From an uncultured Collinsella sp. (lineage in GTDB: Bacteria > Actinomycetota > Coriobacteriia > Coriobacteriales > Coriobacteriaceae), in contig CALKKS010000014.1 of the NCBI GenBank assembly GCA_937995345.1, forward strand, positions 62,001 to 126,000: a stretch of 64,000 nucleotides of DNA. Direction: 5' to 3'. The position numbers and the translations under genes were made by a program. The notes below the pieces were generated by a model. The model was not told where the DNA came from. It saw only the letters and a list, made by a program, of their open reading frames with translations, and did no database searches. Below, one piece after another: positions 17,513 through 27,399 of this stretch (positions within the stretch are counted from its first letter, which is position 1; each line of letters starts with the position of its first letter).

Positions 17513-18223
17513 ATGGCGCAGCGCGAACAACACGAACGGGTTAAACGGATGGACCGCTGGGCGGGCAAGTTGCTCGGGCATAAAGCGGTGGTGGTGGCGA
17601 TTCTGGTTGTTATTGCCGCTGCGAGCGGTTTAGCGATGGCAAGTTTTAATAGCCGCTCCAGCGGCGTATCGTTTGAGCGTAGTGAGGAGGCGAGCTCCTC
17701 GGATGTGCACGGGGTCGGGGATGCGTCTCCTGATGATGCCGATGAGTATTCGGCCAAGAGCTCCTCTGCTGCCGAGGTGTACGTCGATGTAGATGGTGCC
17801 GTTGCGAGACCTGGCGTGTATCGGCTCAAAGATGGAGCACGGGTGTCCCAAGCGATCGATGCCGCCGGAGGGCTTACGGCCGAGGCGGATGTGACAGGGC
17901 TTAATCGTGCGTCCAAGATAACGGATGGCCAAAAGATCTATGTTCCGACGGTGGGGGAGCAACAAGCGACTGCGGTGGTCGGCGGGGCCGAAAGCGGTGC
18001 TGCCACGACTCCTGGCGCGGGGTCATCGTCGGGGCTCGTGAACATCAATACGGCAAGTGCGGCGGAGCTGCAGACGCTTTCGGGCATCGGGCCTTCTATG
18101 GCCCAATCGATTATCGATGAGCGGACAAAGAACGGTGCTTTTGCCTCGGTTGACGATCTGATGCGTGTGTCGGGAATCGGCGAGAAGAAGCTCGCCAAAA
18201 TCAAAGATTTCATCTGCGTATGA
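17513..18223 (+). CDS. comEA: ComEA-type competence DNA receptor
   Basis: A 236-residue membrane-anchored DNA-binding protein for transformation. After about 36 basic cytoplasmic residues comes one membrane helix (VVVAILVVIAAASGLAMA), then an acidic linker, an SLBB domain (YVDVDGAVARPGVYRL...), and a C-terminal helix-hairpin-helix pair (VNINTASAAELQTLSGIG and DLMRVSGIGEKKLAKI) that holds duplex DNA. ATG 17513 has GGGAGG upstream; an upstream TTG start is possible but poorly supported. It overlaps comEC by 4 bases. The 213-base gap before it holds the thiI terminator and the repeats at 17410-17442. Confidence 0.93.
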   Translation: MAQREQHERVKRMDRWAGKLLGHKAVVVAILVVIAAASGLAMASFNSRSSGVSFERSEEASSSDVHGVGDASPDDADEYSAKSSSAAEVYVDVDGAVARPGVYRLKDGARVSQAIDAAGGLTAEADVTGLNRASKITDGQKIYVPTVGEQQATAVVGGAESGAATTPGAGSSSGLVNINTASAAELQTLSGIGPSMAQSIIDERTKNGAFASVDDLMRVSGIGEKKLAKIKDFICV

Positions 18224-20523
18224 GTGCGATTGAGCGCGAGCAAGTGATGCCGCCACGGCCATTGATGCCGTGGACGATGGCGCTTTGTGTCGGCTTGTGT
18301 GTGAGCTGTGGCTTGGTACTTAACATGGCGGCCGATTTGCTGTTGGGAGAGCGGGCAGCGCCCGTCATGTTGCTTATGGCCATTCCCGTTGCGGCTGCGG
18401 CTTGTATCGTATTGGCTCGGTCCTGTATGCGCCTTGTGCGGTGGAGACGATGGCTTTATGGCGCGGGCCTTGGCTTCGTGGCGGGGGCGGTCGTGTCCGC
18501 GGGTTGGGCGATCGGGGCGCTGCGTGCTTCGAGCGCACTGGATAATCGGGCTGCGAGCAGTCTCGAGTTTGTTGTGCACGGCGACCCGTCCATCAGTGAC
18601 GGTGCGTACTCCTATACCTGCGATGCGTATGCGGGCGAAAGGCGTTTGGGTCAGGTGCGGCTGTCGTGTGATCGCGAGTTCGACGCCGGTTCGCATGTAC
18701 GTGCTATCGGTCGAATTTCGCGCTTTGAGAACGATGCGTATGGGCGCTCACGCGTGCTTCGAGGCGAGCTTCGAAAAGTGAAGGCCATCCGGTTGGTGTC
18801 GGTCGATGAGGGCTCTCCGGGGCCGCTGCTTCGGTTTCGAAATGAGCTGCTTGCGGCTGTCGCACCAGCGACCGATCCGGCGCGTGCGCTCATAGCCGGT
18901 GTCGTCTGCGGTCGTTCGGCCGAGCTTCGCTCCCAGCCGGCGGGCGACTGGTTTTCGGTGACGGGAACGGCACATCTTATCGCCGTCTCGGGCAGCCATT
19001 TGGCTATCGTGGGGTTTGTAATCGAGGGCGTATTGCAAAAGACTCGGTGTTCACGTGGTCTTCAGCGGGCGATATTGGCGATAACGCTTGTGGGCTACGC
19101 TGCCTTTACGGGCGCGTCTCCCTCGGCCGTGCGCGCGTGCTGCATGGTGTTCGCGACGCTTGTCGTAAACGGCGCGGGGCGTCGCCGGCATGGCTCATCG
19201 GCACTCTTCGTAACCATGTCCATCTTTGTGCTGCTCCGCCCAATGGTGCTGTTCGATATGGGTTTTCAACTCTCGTGTGCCAGTGTCTTTGCCATCCTGT
19301 GCTTTTGCCCCTATGCGACCTACGCTTTGGGAGAGCTGGGTGTGCCAACGGGCATTGCCGGCATGCTTTCCGTCACGCTTTGCTCGCAATTGGCGACGCT
19401 GCCCATCACCATTCCTGCCTTTGGTACGTTCTCGCTCATTGCTCCGTTGGCGAATGCGGTCATCGGTCCGGTGGTGAGTCTGCTGCTCGCTGTGTCGATC
19501 GTGCTCGTTCCCTTTTCGCTCGTGGCGCCGTTGCAAGCTTGGGCACTCGTCGTACCTATGATTGCCGCCCGGTGCGCTCTGTTCTTTGAGCAGCTCTTTG
19601 CCGCCGTTCCGGGTGCATCCGTGAGCTTGCCACCCGATAGCATGTGGATTTACCTGGTGCCGTGTTTGCTGGGGATCCTTCTGGTCTGGTGGCCGCGCCC
19701 GCAGGCACGGCCTATGGCTGCTGGGCTTGTTTGCCTGGTGCTCTTGGCTGCGATTCCGTACGTCTATTGGGATCGATTCGCGCCGCCTTCGGTGACGGTC
19801 CTCGATGTTGGCCAGGCCGATGCCATTCTTATCCGTCAGGGCGGCGCAGTAGCGCTTGTGGACTGTGGGCTTGATGAGCATGTGGTGAGCGCGCTGGTTC
19901 GCAATAACGTCCTCCATATCGATGCCGTCTTTGTGACGCATTGGGATGAGGATCACTGGGGTGGTCTGCCTGCCGTGCTCGAACAGTTTTCGGTCGGAAC
20001 GATTGCCGTGGCGGCGGATGCGCTGGAGGATGCTCCTGCCGAGGTATTGAACCGACCTGGCGTGGAGTATCGGCAGGTGCGCCGTGGGGATACGGTCGAC
20101 ATCGGCTCATTTTGCGCCCGCGTGATGTGGCCATTCGAGTCCGTGGATGGCGAGGGAAATGAGGACTCGCTTGTTCTGCTGCTCTCCTATGCTCAGGAAG
20201 GTAAGAGCCTGCGCGTGCTCCTCACTGGTGATGCCGAGCTCGATCAGGAACGCAAGTTTGTACAGGAGGTGGGTGATATCGATGTGCTCAAGCTGGGTCA
20301 TCACGGCTCCAAGGTTTCGGTCGATGCCGCGTTGCTGGAGATTCTGAGACCCGAGCTTTCTCTCGCGAGCGCCGGCGAGGGGAATCGTTACGGTCATCCG
20401 TCGGATGCCTGCATCGATGCCGTTAAGGAAGCGGGTGGTGCGTTCGCATGCACCATCGAACACGGTGATATCACCATCACGCCGACCGCGAAGGGCTTTG
20501 ACATGCGTTGCCAGCGACCGTGA
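18220..20523 (+). CDS. comEC: ComEC/Rec2 DNA-uptake channel
   Basis: A 767-residue polytopic membrane protein that carries single-stranded DNA across the membrane. The order is two N-terminal helices, a DUF4131-like segment, and a ComEC channel domain with HLIAVSGSHLAIVG near residue 255 and many helices up to about 500. A metallo-beta-lactamase-like domain comes last (VTHWDEDHWGGLP near 573-585, LKLGHHGSKVS near 690) and may degrade the non-transported strand. It starts within the comEA stop. All expected domains are intact, so the uptake machinery is probably functional. Confidence 0.95.
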   Translation: MSAIEREQVMPPRPLMPWTMALCVGLCVSCGLVLNMAADLLLGERAAPVMLLMAIPVAAAACIVLARSCMRLVRWRRWLYGAGLGFVAGAVVSAGWAIGALRASSALDNRAASSLEFVVHGDPSISDGAYSYTCDAYAGERRLGQVRLSCDREFDAGSHVRAIGRISRFENDAYGRSRVLRGELRKVKAIRLVSVDEGSPGPLLRFRNELLAAVAPATDPARALIAGVVCGRSAELRSQPAGDWFSVTGTAHLIAVSGSHLAIVGFVIEGVLQKTRCSRGLQRAILAITLVGYAAFTGASPSAVRACCMVFATLVVNGAGRRRHGSSALFVTMSIFVLLRPMVLFDMGFQLSCASVFAILCFCPYATYALGELGVPTGIAGMLSVTLCSQLATLPITIPAFGTFSLIAPLANAVIGPVVSLLLAVSIVLVPFSLVAPLQAWALVVPMIAARCALFFEQLFAAVPGASVSLPPDSMWIYLVPCLLGILLVWWPRPQARPMAAGLVCLVLLAAIPYVYWDRFAPPSVTVLDVGQADAILIRQGGAVALVDCGLDEHVVSALVRNNVLHIDAVFVTHWDEDHWGGLPAVLEQFSVGTIAVAADALEDAPAEVLNRPGVEYRQVRRGDTVDIGSFCARVMWPFESVDGEGNEDSLVLLLSYAQEGKSLRVLLTGDAELDQERKFVQEVGDIDVLKLGHHGSKVSVDAALLEILRPELSLASAGEGNRYGHPSDACIDAVKEAGGAFACTIEHGDITITPTAKGFDMRCQRP

Positions 20524-20601
20524 TGGCATCGTTGGCGCGCGGTGGCCCCCTGGGCTAAAATGGCACGGTACAAAAATGGGAGCCTGTGAGAGGGGAGCGC
20601 A

Positions 20602-21564
20602 ATGTCCAAAAGCGGTCTGCTGCCGGCATATCTGATCGTCGGTACCGATGGGGTCAAGCGCGACCACGCCGTCTCGCGTATGAAAGCTCGCTTGGAAAAG
20701 TCGGGTATGGTTGAGTTCAACCTCGATGAACGCGACATGACGAAAGATCCCGATATCGAGTCGATCATCGGCTCGCTCAATACCTTTCCCATGGGCAGTG
20801 AGTTTCGCCTGGTGATCCTCGACGGCTGCTCCAAGCTTGCCAAGGCGGTCTCGGAACCGCTCGTCGAGTACCTCGCAAGTCCCAGCCCCACGACGGTCTG
20901 CCTCATTATCGCCGACTCACTTGCCAAGAACACGCGCCTGTATAAGGCAATCGCCAAGATCGACAAGAAGGCTATTGTCGATTGCTCGGGTACCAAGCGC
21001 TGGGAACTGCCGCGCCGCGTTCAACAGATGGTGACGCAGCACGGTAAGTCCATCTCGACGGCTGCTGCCGAGGAGCTCGTCTCGCGTTCGGGTGAAAACA
21101 CTCGCATGCTCGATAACGACCTGGCAAAGCTCGCCCAGATGGTCGAGGCGCCCCAGATTGAGCTTGCCGACGTGGAGCGTTGGATCGTGCGTACGGCCGA
21201 GGTTCAGCCCTGGGACTTCCTCAACGCCGTCTCGGCTCGCGATATGCGGCGTTCGCTCGAGCTCTTTAAGCTTTTGCCCTCCAAGAGCTACGTGTGGACC
21301 TACACACTGCTATGCGGTCGCATCCGTGAGCTGATCGTCGCCAAGGCGCTCGACTCTCGTGGGCAGGGGCGTGAGCTTGCCGCGACGCTCAAGCTTCAGG
21401 CCTGGCAGGTCAAGAATCACCTTACCTGGGCACGTCGTTTTTCGATGACCGAGCTCGTTGACGCGCTCGAGGGTGCCGTCGATGTGGAGCTCGCGCTCAA
21501 GGGTTCGGCCGATTCGGAGACCGCACTTTTGCTCTGGATTACGAACATCTTGAGAAAATCGTGA
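20602..21564 (+). CDS. holA: DNA polymerase III delta subunit
   Basis: A 320-residue clamp-loader subunit that opens the sliding clamp. It has a divergent AAA+-like fold (LLPAYLIVGTDGVKRDHAVSRM at the start, LVILDGCSKLAKA near 75) and the DUF1939-type helical C-terminus. comEC-holA-rpsT is a standard gene order. The start is ATG 20602 with GAGGGGAG upstream. Confidence 0.92.
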   Translation: MSKSGLLPAYLIVGTDGVKRDHAVSRMKARLEKSGMVEFNLDERDMTKDPDIESIIGSLNTFPMGSEFRLVILDGCSKLAKAVSEPLVEYLASPSPTTVCLIIADSLAKNTRLYKAIAKIDKKAIVDCSGTKRWELPRRVQQMVTQHGKSISTAAAEELVSRSGENTRMLDNDLAKLAQMVEAPQIELADVERWIVRTAEVQPWDFLNAVSARDMRRSLELFKLLPSKSYVWTYTLLCGRIRELIVAKALDSRGQGRELAATLKLQAWQVKNHLTWARRFSMTELVDALEGAVDVELALKGSADSETALLLWITNILRKS

Positions 21565-21613
21565 TGATACCTGCCTATTTGACAAATTCGTTCTATCCCT
21601 TTGAGGGGGAGCG

Positions 21614-21670
21614 TGCTATAGTAGGCGCTTGCATGACCTCACCGTGTCTCAGAGGTGTCATACATTTTTT
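21614..21670 (+). promoter_or_regulatory. rpsT promoter (extended -10) and 5'-leader hairpin with T-run
   Basis: TGCTATAGT (21614-21622) matches the same extended -10 seen before rpmB. A stem, ATGACCTC (21633-21640) with GAGGTGTCAT (21652-21661), and six T residues (21665-21670) follow in the leader. The hairpin could be a holA terminator or an attenuator. Confidence 0.5.
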
Positions 21671-21697
21671 GCAAGGAACTCGAAAGGAACTCCAGAA

Positions 21698-21964
21698 GTG
21701 GCAAACATCAAGTCTCAGAAGAAGCGTATCCGCACCAATGAGGCAGCTCGCATGCGTAACAAGGCTGTCAAGTCCGAGCTCAAGACGCTGACCAAGCACG
21801 TCCAGTTCGCCGTCGCCGAGGGCGACGCCGAGAAGGCCCAGGCTGCCCTCAAGACCGTCACCAAGCGTCTCGACATGGCTGCCGCTAAGCATGTCATCCA
21901 CAAGAACCAGGCTTCCAACCGCAAGTCCGGTCTTGCCAAGCTCGTGAACAGCATCAACGCTTAA
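21698..21964 (+). CDS. rpsT: 30S ribosomal protein S20
   Basis: An 88-residue S20, rich in Lys and Arg, beginning [14 protein letters not shown] after a GTG start at 21698, with GAAAGGAAC upstream. It is a primary binder of 16S rRNA. The longer upstream frame is not supported. It stands alone between a leader hairpin and a strong terminator. Confidence 0.95.
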   Translation: MANIKSQKKRIRTNEAARMRNKAVKSELKTLTKHVQFAVAEGDAEKAQAALKTVTKRLDMAAAKHVIHKNQASNRKSGLAKLVNSINA

Positions 21965-22000
21965 GTTGTAAATTTCACACCACACAGATTACGCGCATAA

Positions 22001-22036
22001 ATGGAGCCTGTTTTATGGAACAGGCTCCATTTTTTG
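22001..22036 (+). terminator. Intrinsic terminator after rpsT
   Basis: A perfect 12-bp stem ATGGAGCCTGTT/AACAGGCTCCAT with a 6-base loop, then TTTTTT. It ends 25 bases before lepA. Confidence 0.95.
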
Positions 22037-22060
22037 TACCGCTCGGGTAAGATAGTCCGC

Positions 22061-23872
22061 ATGAATACTTCAATTGACATTTCCCACATCCGCAACTTCT
22101 CGATCGTTGCGCATATCGACCATGGCAAGTCCACGATCAGTGACCGCATCCTCGAGCTCACCCATACCGTCGATGAGCGCGACATGGAGTCGCAGCTGCT
22201 TGACACGATGGACATCGAGCGCGAGCGCGGCATCACGATCAAGTCCAATGCCGTTCGCGTGTCCTATGACGCTGACGACGGCGAGACGTATCAGTTCAAC
22301 CTGATCGATACGCCGGGCCACGTGGACTTCACCTACGAGGTCTCGCGTTCGCTGGCCGCTTGCGAGGGCGCCGTGCTCGTCGTGGACGCCACTCAGGGCG
22401 TCGAGGCGCAGACCGTTTCCAACGCGACGCTCGCCATGAACGCCAACTTGGACATTGTTCCGGCCATCAACAAGATCGACCTGCCGTCGGCGCACCCCGA
22501 CGAGGTTAAGACCGAGATTGAAGACGATCTGGCTATTCCCGCCGACGACGCCGTTTGCGTGTCGGGCAAGACCGGCGAGGGCATCCACGATTTGCTGGAG
22601 TCCATCGTCTTTTTGATCTCGCCTCCCAAGGGCGATGCAAATGCCCCTCTCAAGGCACTTATTCTGGATTCGTACTTCGATGAGTACCGCGGCGTCGTCG
22701 CCACGGTGCGCGTCTTTGACGGTTCCATCAAAAAAGGCGATACCCTGCGCATGATGCAGGCCAAGGGCGACTTCTTGGTCGACGGCGTGGGTGTCAAGCG
22801 TCCTGCCGAGACGCCGGTCGATGCTCTGACTGTCGGCGAGGTTGGCTATGTGGTCACGGGTCTGAAGGACCCCGAGGCTGTGCGCGTGGGCGATACCCTT
22901 ACGTGGGCTTCGAACCCCTGCCCCGAGCCGCTGCCGGGCTACCGCGAGGCCAAGCCCATGGTCTACACGGGCCTGTTCCCCATCGACAACAAGGACTACG
23001 AGAACCTTCGCGACGCGCTCGATAAGCTGCACGTCAACGATCCGTCGTTGGTGTGGGAGCCCGAGACGTCGGTGGCGCTGGGCTTTGGCTTCCGCGTGGG
23101 CTTCCTGGGCCTGCTGCACATGGAGGTCGTCAAGGAGCGTCTGGAGCGCGAGTTCAATCTGGACCTGATCGCCACGAGCCCCTCGGTCGACTACCACGTG
23201 TACAAGACTGACGGCGAGATGATCGATGTCCGCAGCCCGCAGGATCTACCCGAGGCCACGCGCATCGAGCGTATCGAAGAGCCCTACCTCAAGGCAAAGA
23301 TCATCTGCCCTCCCGAGTATACGGGCGCCGTCATGCAGCTTGCTATCGAGCACCGCGGCATTACAACAGACATGATCCATCTCACGAGCAAATCGGTCGA
23401 GATGCGCTTTGATATGCCGCTCGCCGAGCTCATCTTGGATTTCTTCGATCAGCTCAAGAGTCGCACCAAGGGTTACGCCTCGCTCGACTACGAGTTCAAC
23501 GAATATCGTCCCTCCGAGCTCGTCAAGCTCGACATCCTGCTTTCTGGCGACGAGGTGGACGCGCTGTCGTTTATCGTGCACAAGGATAAGGCTTATGGCC
23601 TGGCCCGCGGCCTGTGCGACAAGCTCAAGGAGATCATCCCGCGACAGCTGTTCGAGGTGCCTATCCAGGGCGCCATTGGCAACAAGATCATCGCCCGCTC
23701 CACCGTTAAGGCGCGCCGTAAAGACGTGCTGGCCAAGTGTTACGGCGGCGATATCTCGCGAAAGCGCAAGCTGCTCGAGAAGCAGAAAGAGGGCAAGAAG
23801 CGCATGAAGGCCATCGGCTCGGTTGAGGTTCCGCAGGAGGCCTTTATGGCGATTCTTAAGGTGGACGAGTAG
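22061..23872 (+). CDS. lepA: Elongation factor 4 (LepA) GTPase
   Basis: A 603-residue translational GTPase that acts on stalled ribosomes or in 30S maturation. The G1 motif AHIDHGKST covers residues 17-25, with [18 protein letters not shown] and NKIDLPSA for the other G motifs. The LepA-specific C-terminal domain ends with [23 protein letters not shown] sequence. ATG 22061 lies after the rpsT terminator; an upstream ATG at 22001 lies within that terminator and is rejected. A promoter must lie in or after the terminator, but none is obvious. Confidence 0.97.
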   Translation: MNTSIDISHIRNFSIVAHIDHGKSTISDRILELTHTVDERDMESQLLDTMDIERERGITIKSNAVRVSYDADDGETYQFNLIDTPGHVDFTYEVSRSLAACEGAVLVVDATQGVEAQTVSNATLAMNANLDIVPAINKIDLPSAHPDEVKTEIEDDLAIPADDAVCVSGKTGEGIHDLLESIVFLISPPKGDANAPLKALILDSYFDEYRGVVATVRVFDGSIKKGDTLRMMQAKGDFLVDGVGVKRPAETPVDALTVGEVGYVVTGLKDPEAVRVGDTLTWASNPCPEPLPGYREAKPMVYTGLFPIDNKDYENLRDALDKLHVNDPSLVWEPETSVALGFGFRVGFLGLLHMEVVKERLEREFNLDLIATSPSVDYHVYKTDGEMIDVRSPQDLPEATRIERIEEPYLKAKIICPPEYTGAVMQLAIEHRGITTDMIHLTSKSVEMRFDMPLAELILDFFDQLKSRTKGYASLDYEFNEYRPSELVKLDILLSGDEVDALSFIVHKDKAYGLARGLCDKLKEIIPRQLFEVPIQGAIGNKIIARSTVKARRKDVLAKCYGGDISRKRKLLEKQKEGKKRMKAIGSVEVPQEAFMAILKVDE

Positions 23873-23876
23873 GTCC

Positions 23877-24920
23877 ATGGCGCTTTCTGAATACAGTAAG
23901 CGGCTGCTGGGCGCCTATGCCGAGCAGCCGTTCCTTATGGCTCCCATGGCGGGCGTAACCGACCCCGCCTATCGCATCATGTGTCGCCGCCGCGGCGCCA
24001 ACCTTGCCTACAGCGAGATGGTGAGCGTTGCCGGCCTTGCCTATGCCAGCAACAAGACGTGGCGCCTGGTGCTGCCGGCCGACGAGGAGCAGCAGATTTG
24101 CGTGCAGCTCTTTGGTTCCAAGCCCGATCAGTTTGCGAGTGCCGTCGCTGCCGTCGAGGAGCGCGTGGGCGATCGCCTGTCATTGATTGATATCAACATG
24201 GCCTGTCCGGCTCGCAAGGTCGTTACCAAGGGCGAGGGCTCGGCGCTTATGCGCACGCCCGACCTGGCCGAGAAGATTGTCAAGGCAGCGGTGGGTGCGG
24301 CGCATGTTCCCGTGACCGTGAAGATCCGCAAGGGTTTTTATGCCGAGGATCGCAACGCCGCAACGTTTGCCCAGATGCTCGAAGGGGCGGGCGCCTCCGC
24401 AGTTGCCGTGCACGGTCGTTGTGCCACGCAGCTCTATACGGGCCAGGCCGATTGGTCTGTCGTCGATGAGGTTGCCGGCGCTGTCGAGATTCCCGTGATT
24501 GGTTCGGGCGATGTGTTCTCGGCCGAGGACGCTGTTGAGCATCTGCAAGGCTCGGGTGCCAGCGCGGTGTTTATCGCGCGCGGCATCTACGGCAATCCGT
24601 GGGTGTTTGGCGATGCCCGAGCCCTTGCACTCGATGGCACACCGGTTCCTTCTCGCTCCTCGGTCGAGCGCCTGGAGGCCCTGCGTGAGCACCTGACGTT
24701 GACGCACGAGCTTCTGCCGCTTATGTCGCGCGCCCGTACGTATGCAAGCTGGTACTTAAAGGGCATGCCCCATGCCGCCGCCTGGCGCGCTCAGGTGGTG
24801 CGCTGCTCCACGTACGAGGAATTTATGGCGCTGGTCGATGATATCGAGCGCGACGTGGTGGTTTGCGAAGCCGCGCTTGCCGCCGGTGAGTCGGTGCCCG
24901 CCCATCCGCTGGAGGCCTAA
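23877..24920 (+). CDS. dusB: tRNA-dihydrouridine synthase (DusB-like)
   Basis: A 347-residue FMN enzyme that reduces uridines in the tRNA D-loop. It starts with the family's MAPMAGVTDPAYR block (residues 22-34). The catalytic cysteine is in NMACPARKVV (near residue 109), and phosphate-binding segments GSGDVFS and IARGIYGNPW follow. The start is ATG 23877, with GAGTAGG upstream, 4 bases after lepA. The DusB subclass is inferred from overall similarity. Confidence 0.9.
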   Translation: MALSEYSKRLLGAYAEQPFLMAPMAGVTDPAYRIMCRRRGANLAYSEMVSVAGLAYASNKTWRLVLPADEEQQICVQLFGSKPDQFASAVAAVEERVGDRLSLIDINMACPARKVVTKGEGSALMRTPDLAEKIVKAAVGAAHVPVTVKIRKGFYAEDRNAATFAQMLEGAGASAVAVHGRCATQLYTGQADWSVVDEVAGAVEIPVIGSGDVFSAEDAVEHLQGSGASAVFIARGIYGNPWVFGDARALALDGTPVPSRSSVERLEALREHLTLTHELLPLMSRARTYASWYLKGMPHAAAWRAQVVRCSTYEEFMALVDDIERDVVVCEAALAAGESVPAHPLEA

Positions 24921-24923
24921 AGG

Positions 24924-26156
24924 GTGGCCGTTACCGCGCTGTATGTGCACGTGCCGTTTTGCGCTCAGAAATGTCGCTATTGCGACTTTGACTCGCGCAG
25001 CGTGGCCCCGTGCGACCTGGACGCTGCGCTCGATGCCTATTTTGAGCACCTGTATGCGCGGCTCGATGCCTTTGGCAACGCTGGGGCACTCAGGCAGATC
25101 CGAACTGTCTACGTAGGCGGCGGCACGCCGTCGCTGGCAGGGGAGCGCCTGGTGAAACTTGCCCGTCGTATCTCCATGTGGTGCAAGCCCGTTGAGTTTA
25201 CTTGCGAAGCCAATCCTGAGTCGCTGACCGCTGAGCTCGCCGCCACGCTTGCCGAGGCGGGTGTCACGCGCATCTCTCTGGGCGTGCAAACCCTCGACAA
25301 TACCGAGTTGGCTGTCATTGGCCGCATCCATGATGCCGAACGGGCGCTTGAGGCCATCGCGACGGTGAAGGATGTTGGGCTCGATGTGTCGTGCGACCTT
25401 ATGTGCGGGCTTCCCGGACAGACTATGGCGAGCTGGCAGCACACGCTCGATGGCGTGCTTGCGGCGGCCCCGCACCATGTGTCGGTCTATCCGCTCGCGC
25501 TCGAGGAGGGCACGCCGCTTTACCGCATGGCGTGCCGTGATGAGTCGCTTGAGCCCGACGAGGATTTCCAGGCCGCATGCATGGACGTTGCGCGCGAGCG
25601 GCTGAGTTCGGCGGGCTACCATCCGTATGAGGTGGCGAGCTACGCGCTCGATGGGCACGAATGCGCCCATAATATCGCCTACTGGACTGGTCGGGGCTAT
25701 CTGGGTTTGGGTCGTTCTGCCGCTGGCATGCTCGATGCCGAGGATTTCGATCGCTTGGCTGGTCTGTTTCCCGGCGTGGCCCCCCGTGGTGACTTTCACC
25801 GCGAGCGTCTGGTCCAGCGCAACGATGACGCGACGATTTTTGACGCCGAGTACCTGACGCATCGCGAGGCAGCAGCCGAGGACCTGATGCTCGCTTGTCG
25901 CATGACGCGCGGTGTTGCTTCCGACCTGTTGGTTCGCGCGGCTCGTGTCATCCCTGCCGATGAACTGACAGCGGCTTGTGACCGCGCTCTTGAGCTTGGG
26001 CTTGTCACTTGGGTGCCCGAGCACGGTGATGCCCATGCGGGGCCTATCGCCTCTGTCGATGTCATCGACGGCCGCGCCTGTGCCCGCCTGGCGCCGACCC
26101 ACCTGGGCTGGCTCGATGGAAATGTGCTGTTCGAGCTGTTTTGGGGTCTAGCTTAG
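24924..26156 (+). CDS. hemW: HemW-like radical SAM heme chaperone
   Basis: A 410-residue radical SAM protein of the HemN/HemW group. The cluster motif Cys13-x3-Cys17-x2-Cys20 (FCAQKCRYCDF) and the following VYVGGGTPS and EANPES blocks are intact. It lacks the extra N-terminal cysteine region of true coproporphyrinogen dehydrogenase and follows the HemW pattern. These proteins bind heme and deliver it to enzymes, and they often sit beside lepA, as here. It starts at GTG 24924 with GGAGGCC upstream. Confidence 0.85.
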   Translation: MAVTALYVHVPFCAQKCRYCDFDSRSVAPCDLDAALDAYFEHLYARLDAFGNAGALRQIRTVYVGGGTPSLAGERLVKLARRISMWCKPVEFTCEANPESLTAELAATLAEAGVTRISLGVQTLDNTELAVIGRIHDAERALEAIATVKDVGLDVSCDLMCGLPGQTMASWQHTLDGVLAAAPHHVSVYPLALEEGTPLYRMACRDESLEPDEDFQAACMDVARERLSSAGYHPYEVASYALDGHECAHNIAYWTGRGYLGLGRSAAGMLDAEDFDRLAGLFPGVAPRGDFHRERLVQRNDDATIFDAEYLTHREAAAEDLMLACRMTRGVASDLLVRAARVIPADELTAACDRALELGLVTWVPEHGDAHAGPIASVDVIDGRACARLAPTHLGWLDGNVLFELFWGLA

Positions 26157-26214
26157 GCTGCTCGGGTAGAATTACCGCAATATATACGCTGCTGTGAGCA
26201 GGAGGTTGCCGCGC

Positions 26215-27318
26215 ATGGCGACGATGAACGAAAAAGATTACTACGAGATCTTGGGTGTCTCCAAGGACGCCACCTCGCGTGATATTCAAAAGGCTTTCCA
26301 GCAAAAGGCCCGCAAGCTCCATCCGGATGTCAATAAAGAGCCGGATGCCGAGGAGAAGTTTAAAGAGGTTTCCGAGGCCTACGCCGTGCTCTCGGACGAG
26401 CAGAAGCGTGCGCGTTACGACGCCATGCGGTCGGGCAATCCCTTTGCCGGTGCACCGACGGCTTCGCCCTATGGCGGCGGCTATGCCGGTAGCGCCGGTT
26501 ACGGCAACCCCTTTGACGGCGGCTTCCCCTTCGGGGGCGCCTGGGGCCAGCCCCGTCGCGGCCAGGCGGCCTACAACCCCGAGAGTGGCGCCAACGTGGT
26601 CGTCGATATCAAGCTCGACGCCAAGGAGGCCAAGAGCGGTGCCCACAAGACCGTTCGCTACACCCGCTTTGACACCTGCGGACATTGTGGCGGATCTGGC
26701 TCCGTTTCGTCAGAGCATGCACACACCTGTCCGAGCTGCGGTGGTCGTGGCCATATCGATGTCGACCTGTCCTTCCTGTTTGGTGCGGGCACGTTCCAGA
26801 CGGTTTGTCCTGAGTGCGGCGGTTCCGGCAAGGTCGTTGCCGACCCGTGCCCCGATTGCGGTGGCAGCGGCCGTATCCGTGTGACCTCCGAGCAGACGAT
26901 TGAGTTTCCCGCCGACACACATGATGGCGACGAGGTACGCATTCCCAACATGGGGCACGCCGGCACGAACGGCGCTTCGGGCGGTGACCTGGTCGGTCGT
27001 GCGCACGTTGAGGCCGAGCGCCTGGAGGGTAAGGCTCGCACCGGCTTCTATCTCATGGGCATCATCGCCCCGTTTTTGGTACTGTCGGCCATCTCGGGCG
27101 TGTTCTCCGCCTTTGCCATGATGTGCTTCATTCCGTTTGCCATGGGCTTGTTCATGGTGCTGTCGGACGGCGTGCTTCATCGCAGTCTGCTGTGGTGGAA
27201 GCGCGGTGCGATGCAGTTTGCCAATGGTTTTGCCAACGGTTTTATGTTCGCGCTCGTGTCGGTTTGGTTCGCGAGCTGCTCACAGCGGGCCGTGCTTTCG
27301 CCGTACGGAACTCAATAA
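26215..27318 (+). CDS. DnaJ-family co-chaperone with C-terminal membrane helices
   Basis: A 367-residue protein with a J-domain (residues 8-75, HPD at 36-38), a Gly/Phe/Tyr-rich linker and four CxxCxGxG-type zinc repeats ([36 protein letters not shown]). Only the first part of the client-binding domain is present. Instead of the second C-terminal domain and dimerisation helix, about 90 residues form two or three hydrophobic segments (about 278-317 and 336-355). It thus looks like a membrane-tethered DnaJ that recruits DnaK to the membrane. ATG 26215 has AGGAGG upstream. A complete DnaJ gene follows 81 bases later. Confidence 0.82.
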   Translation: MATMNEKDYYEILGVSKDATSRDIQKAFQQKARKLHPDVNKEPDAEEKFKEVSEAYAVLSDEQKRARYDAMRSGNPFAGAPTASPYGGGYAGSAGYGNPFDGGFPFGGAWGQPRRGQAAYNPESGANVVVDIKLDAKEAKSGAHKTVRYTRFDTCGHCGGSGSVSSEHAHTCPSCGGRGHIDVDLSFLFGAGTFQTVCPECGGSGKVVADPCPDCGGSGRIRVTSEQTIEFPADTHDGDEVRIPNMGHAGTNGASGGDLVGRAHVEAERLEGKARTGFYLMGIIAPFLVLSAISGVFSAFAMMCFIPFAMGLFMVLSDGVLHRSLLWWKRGAMQFANGFANGFMFALVSVWFASCSQRAVLSPYGTQ

Positions 27319-27399
27319 CATCAAACCCTCTGTTTGCACCCGGCCCAGCTTGGGTATAGGACGCACTGTGACAATAATGAAAGTTGGAAGGATTCGGTC

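Noticed and set aside
21579..21584. TTGACA as the rpsT -35
   Set aside because: It is 32 bases from the TATAGT -10, too far for sigma-70; the extended -10 alone is a better explanation.
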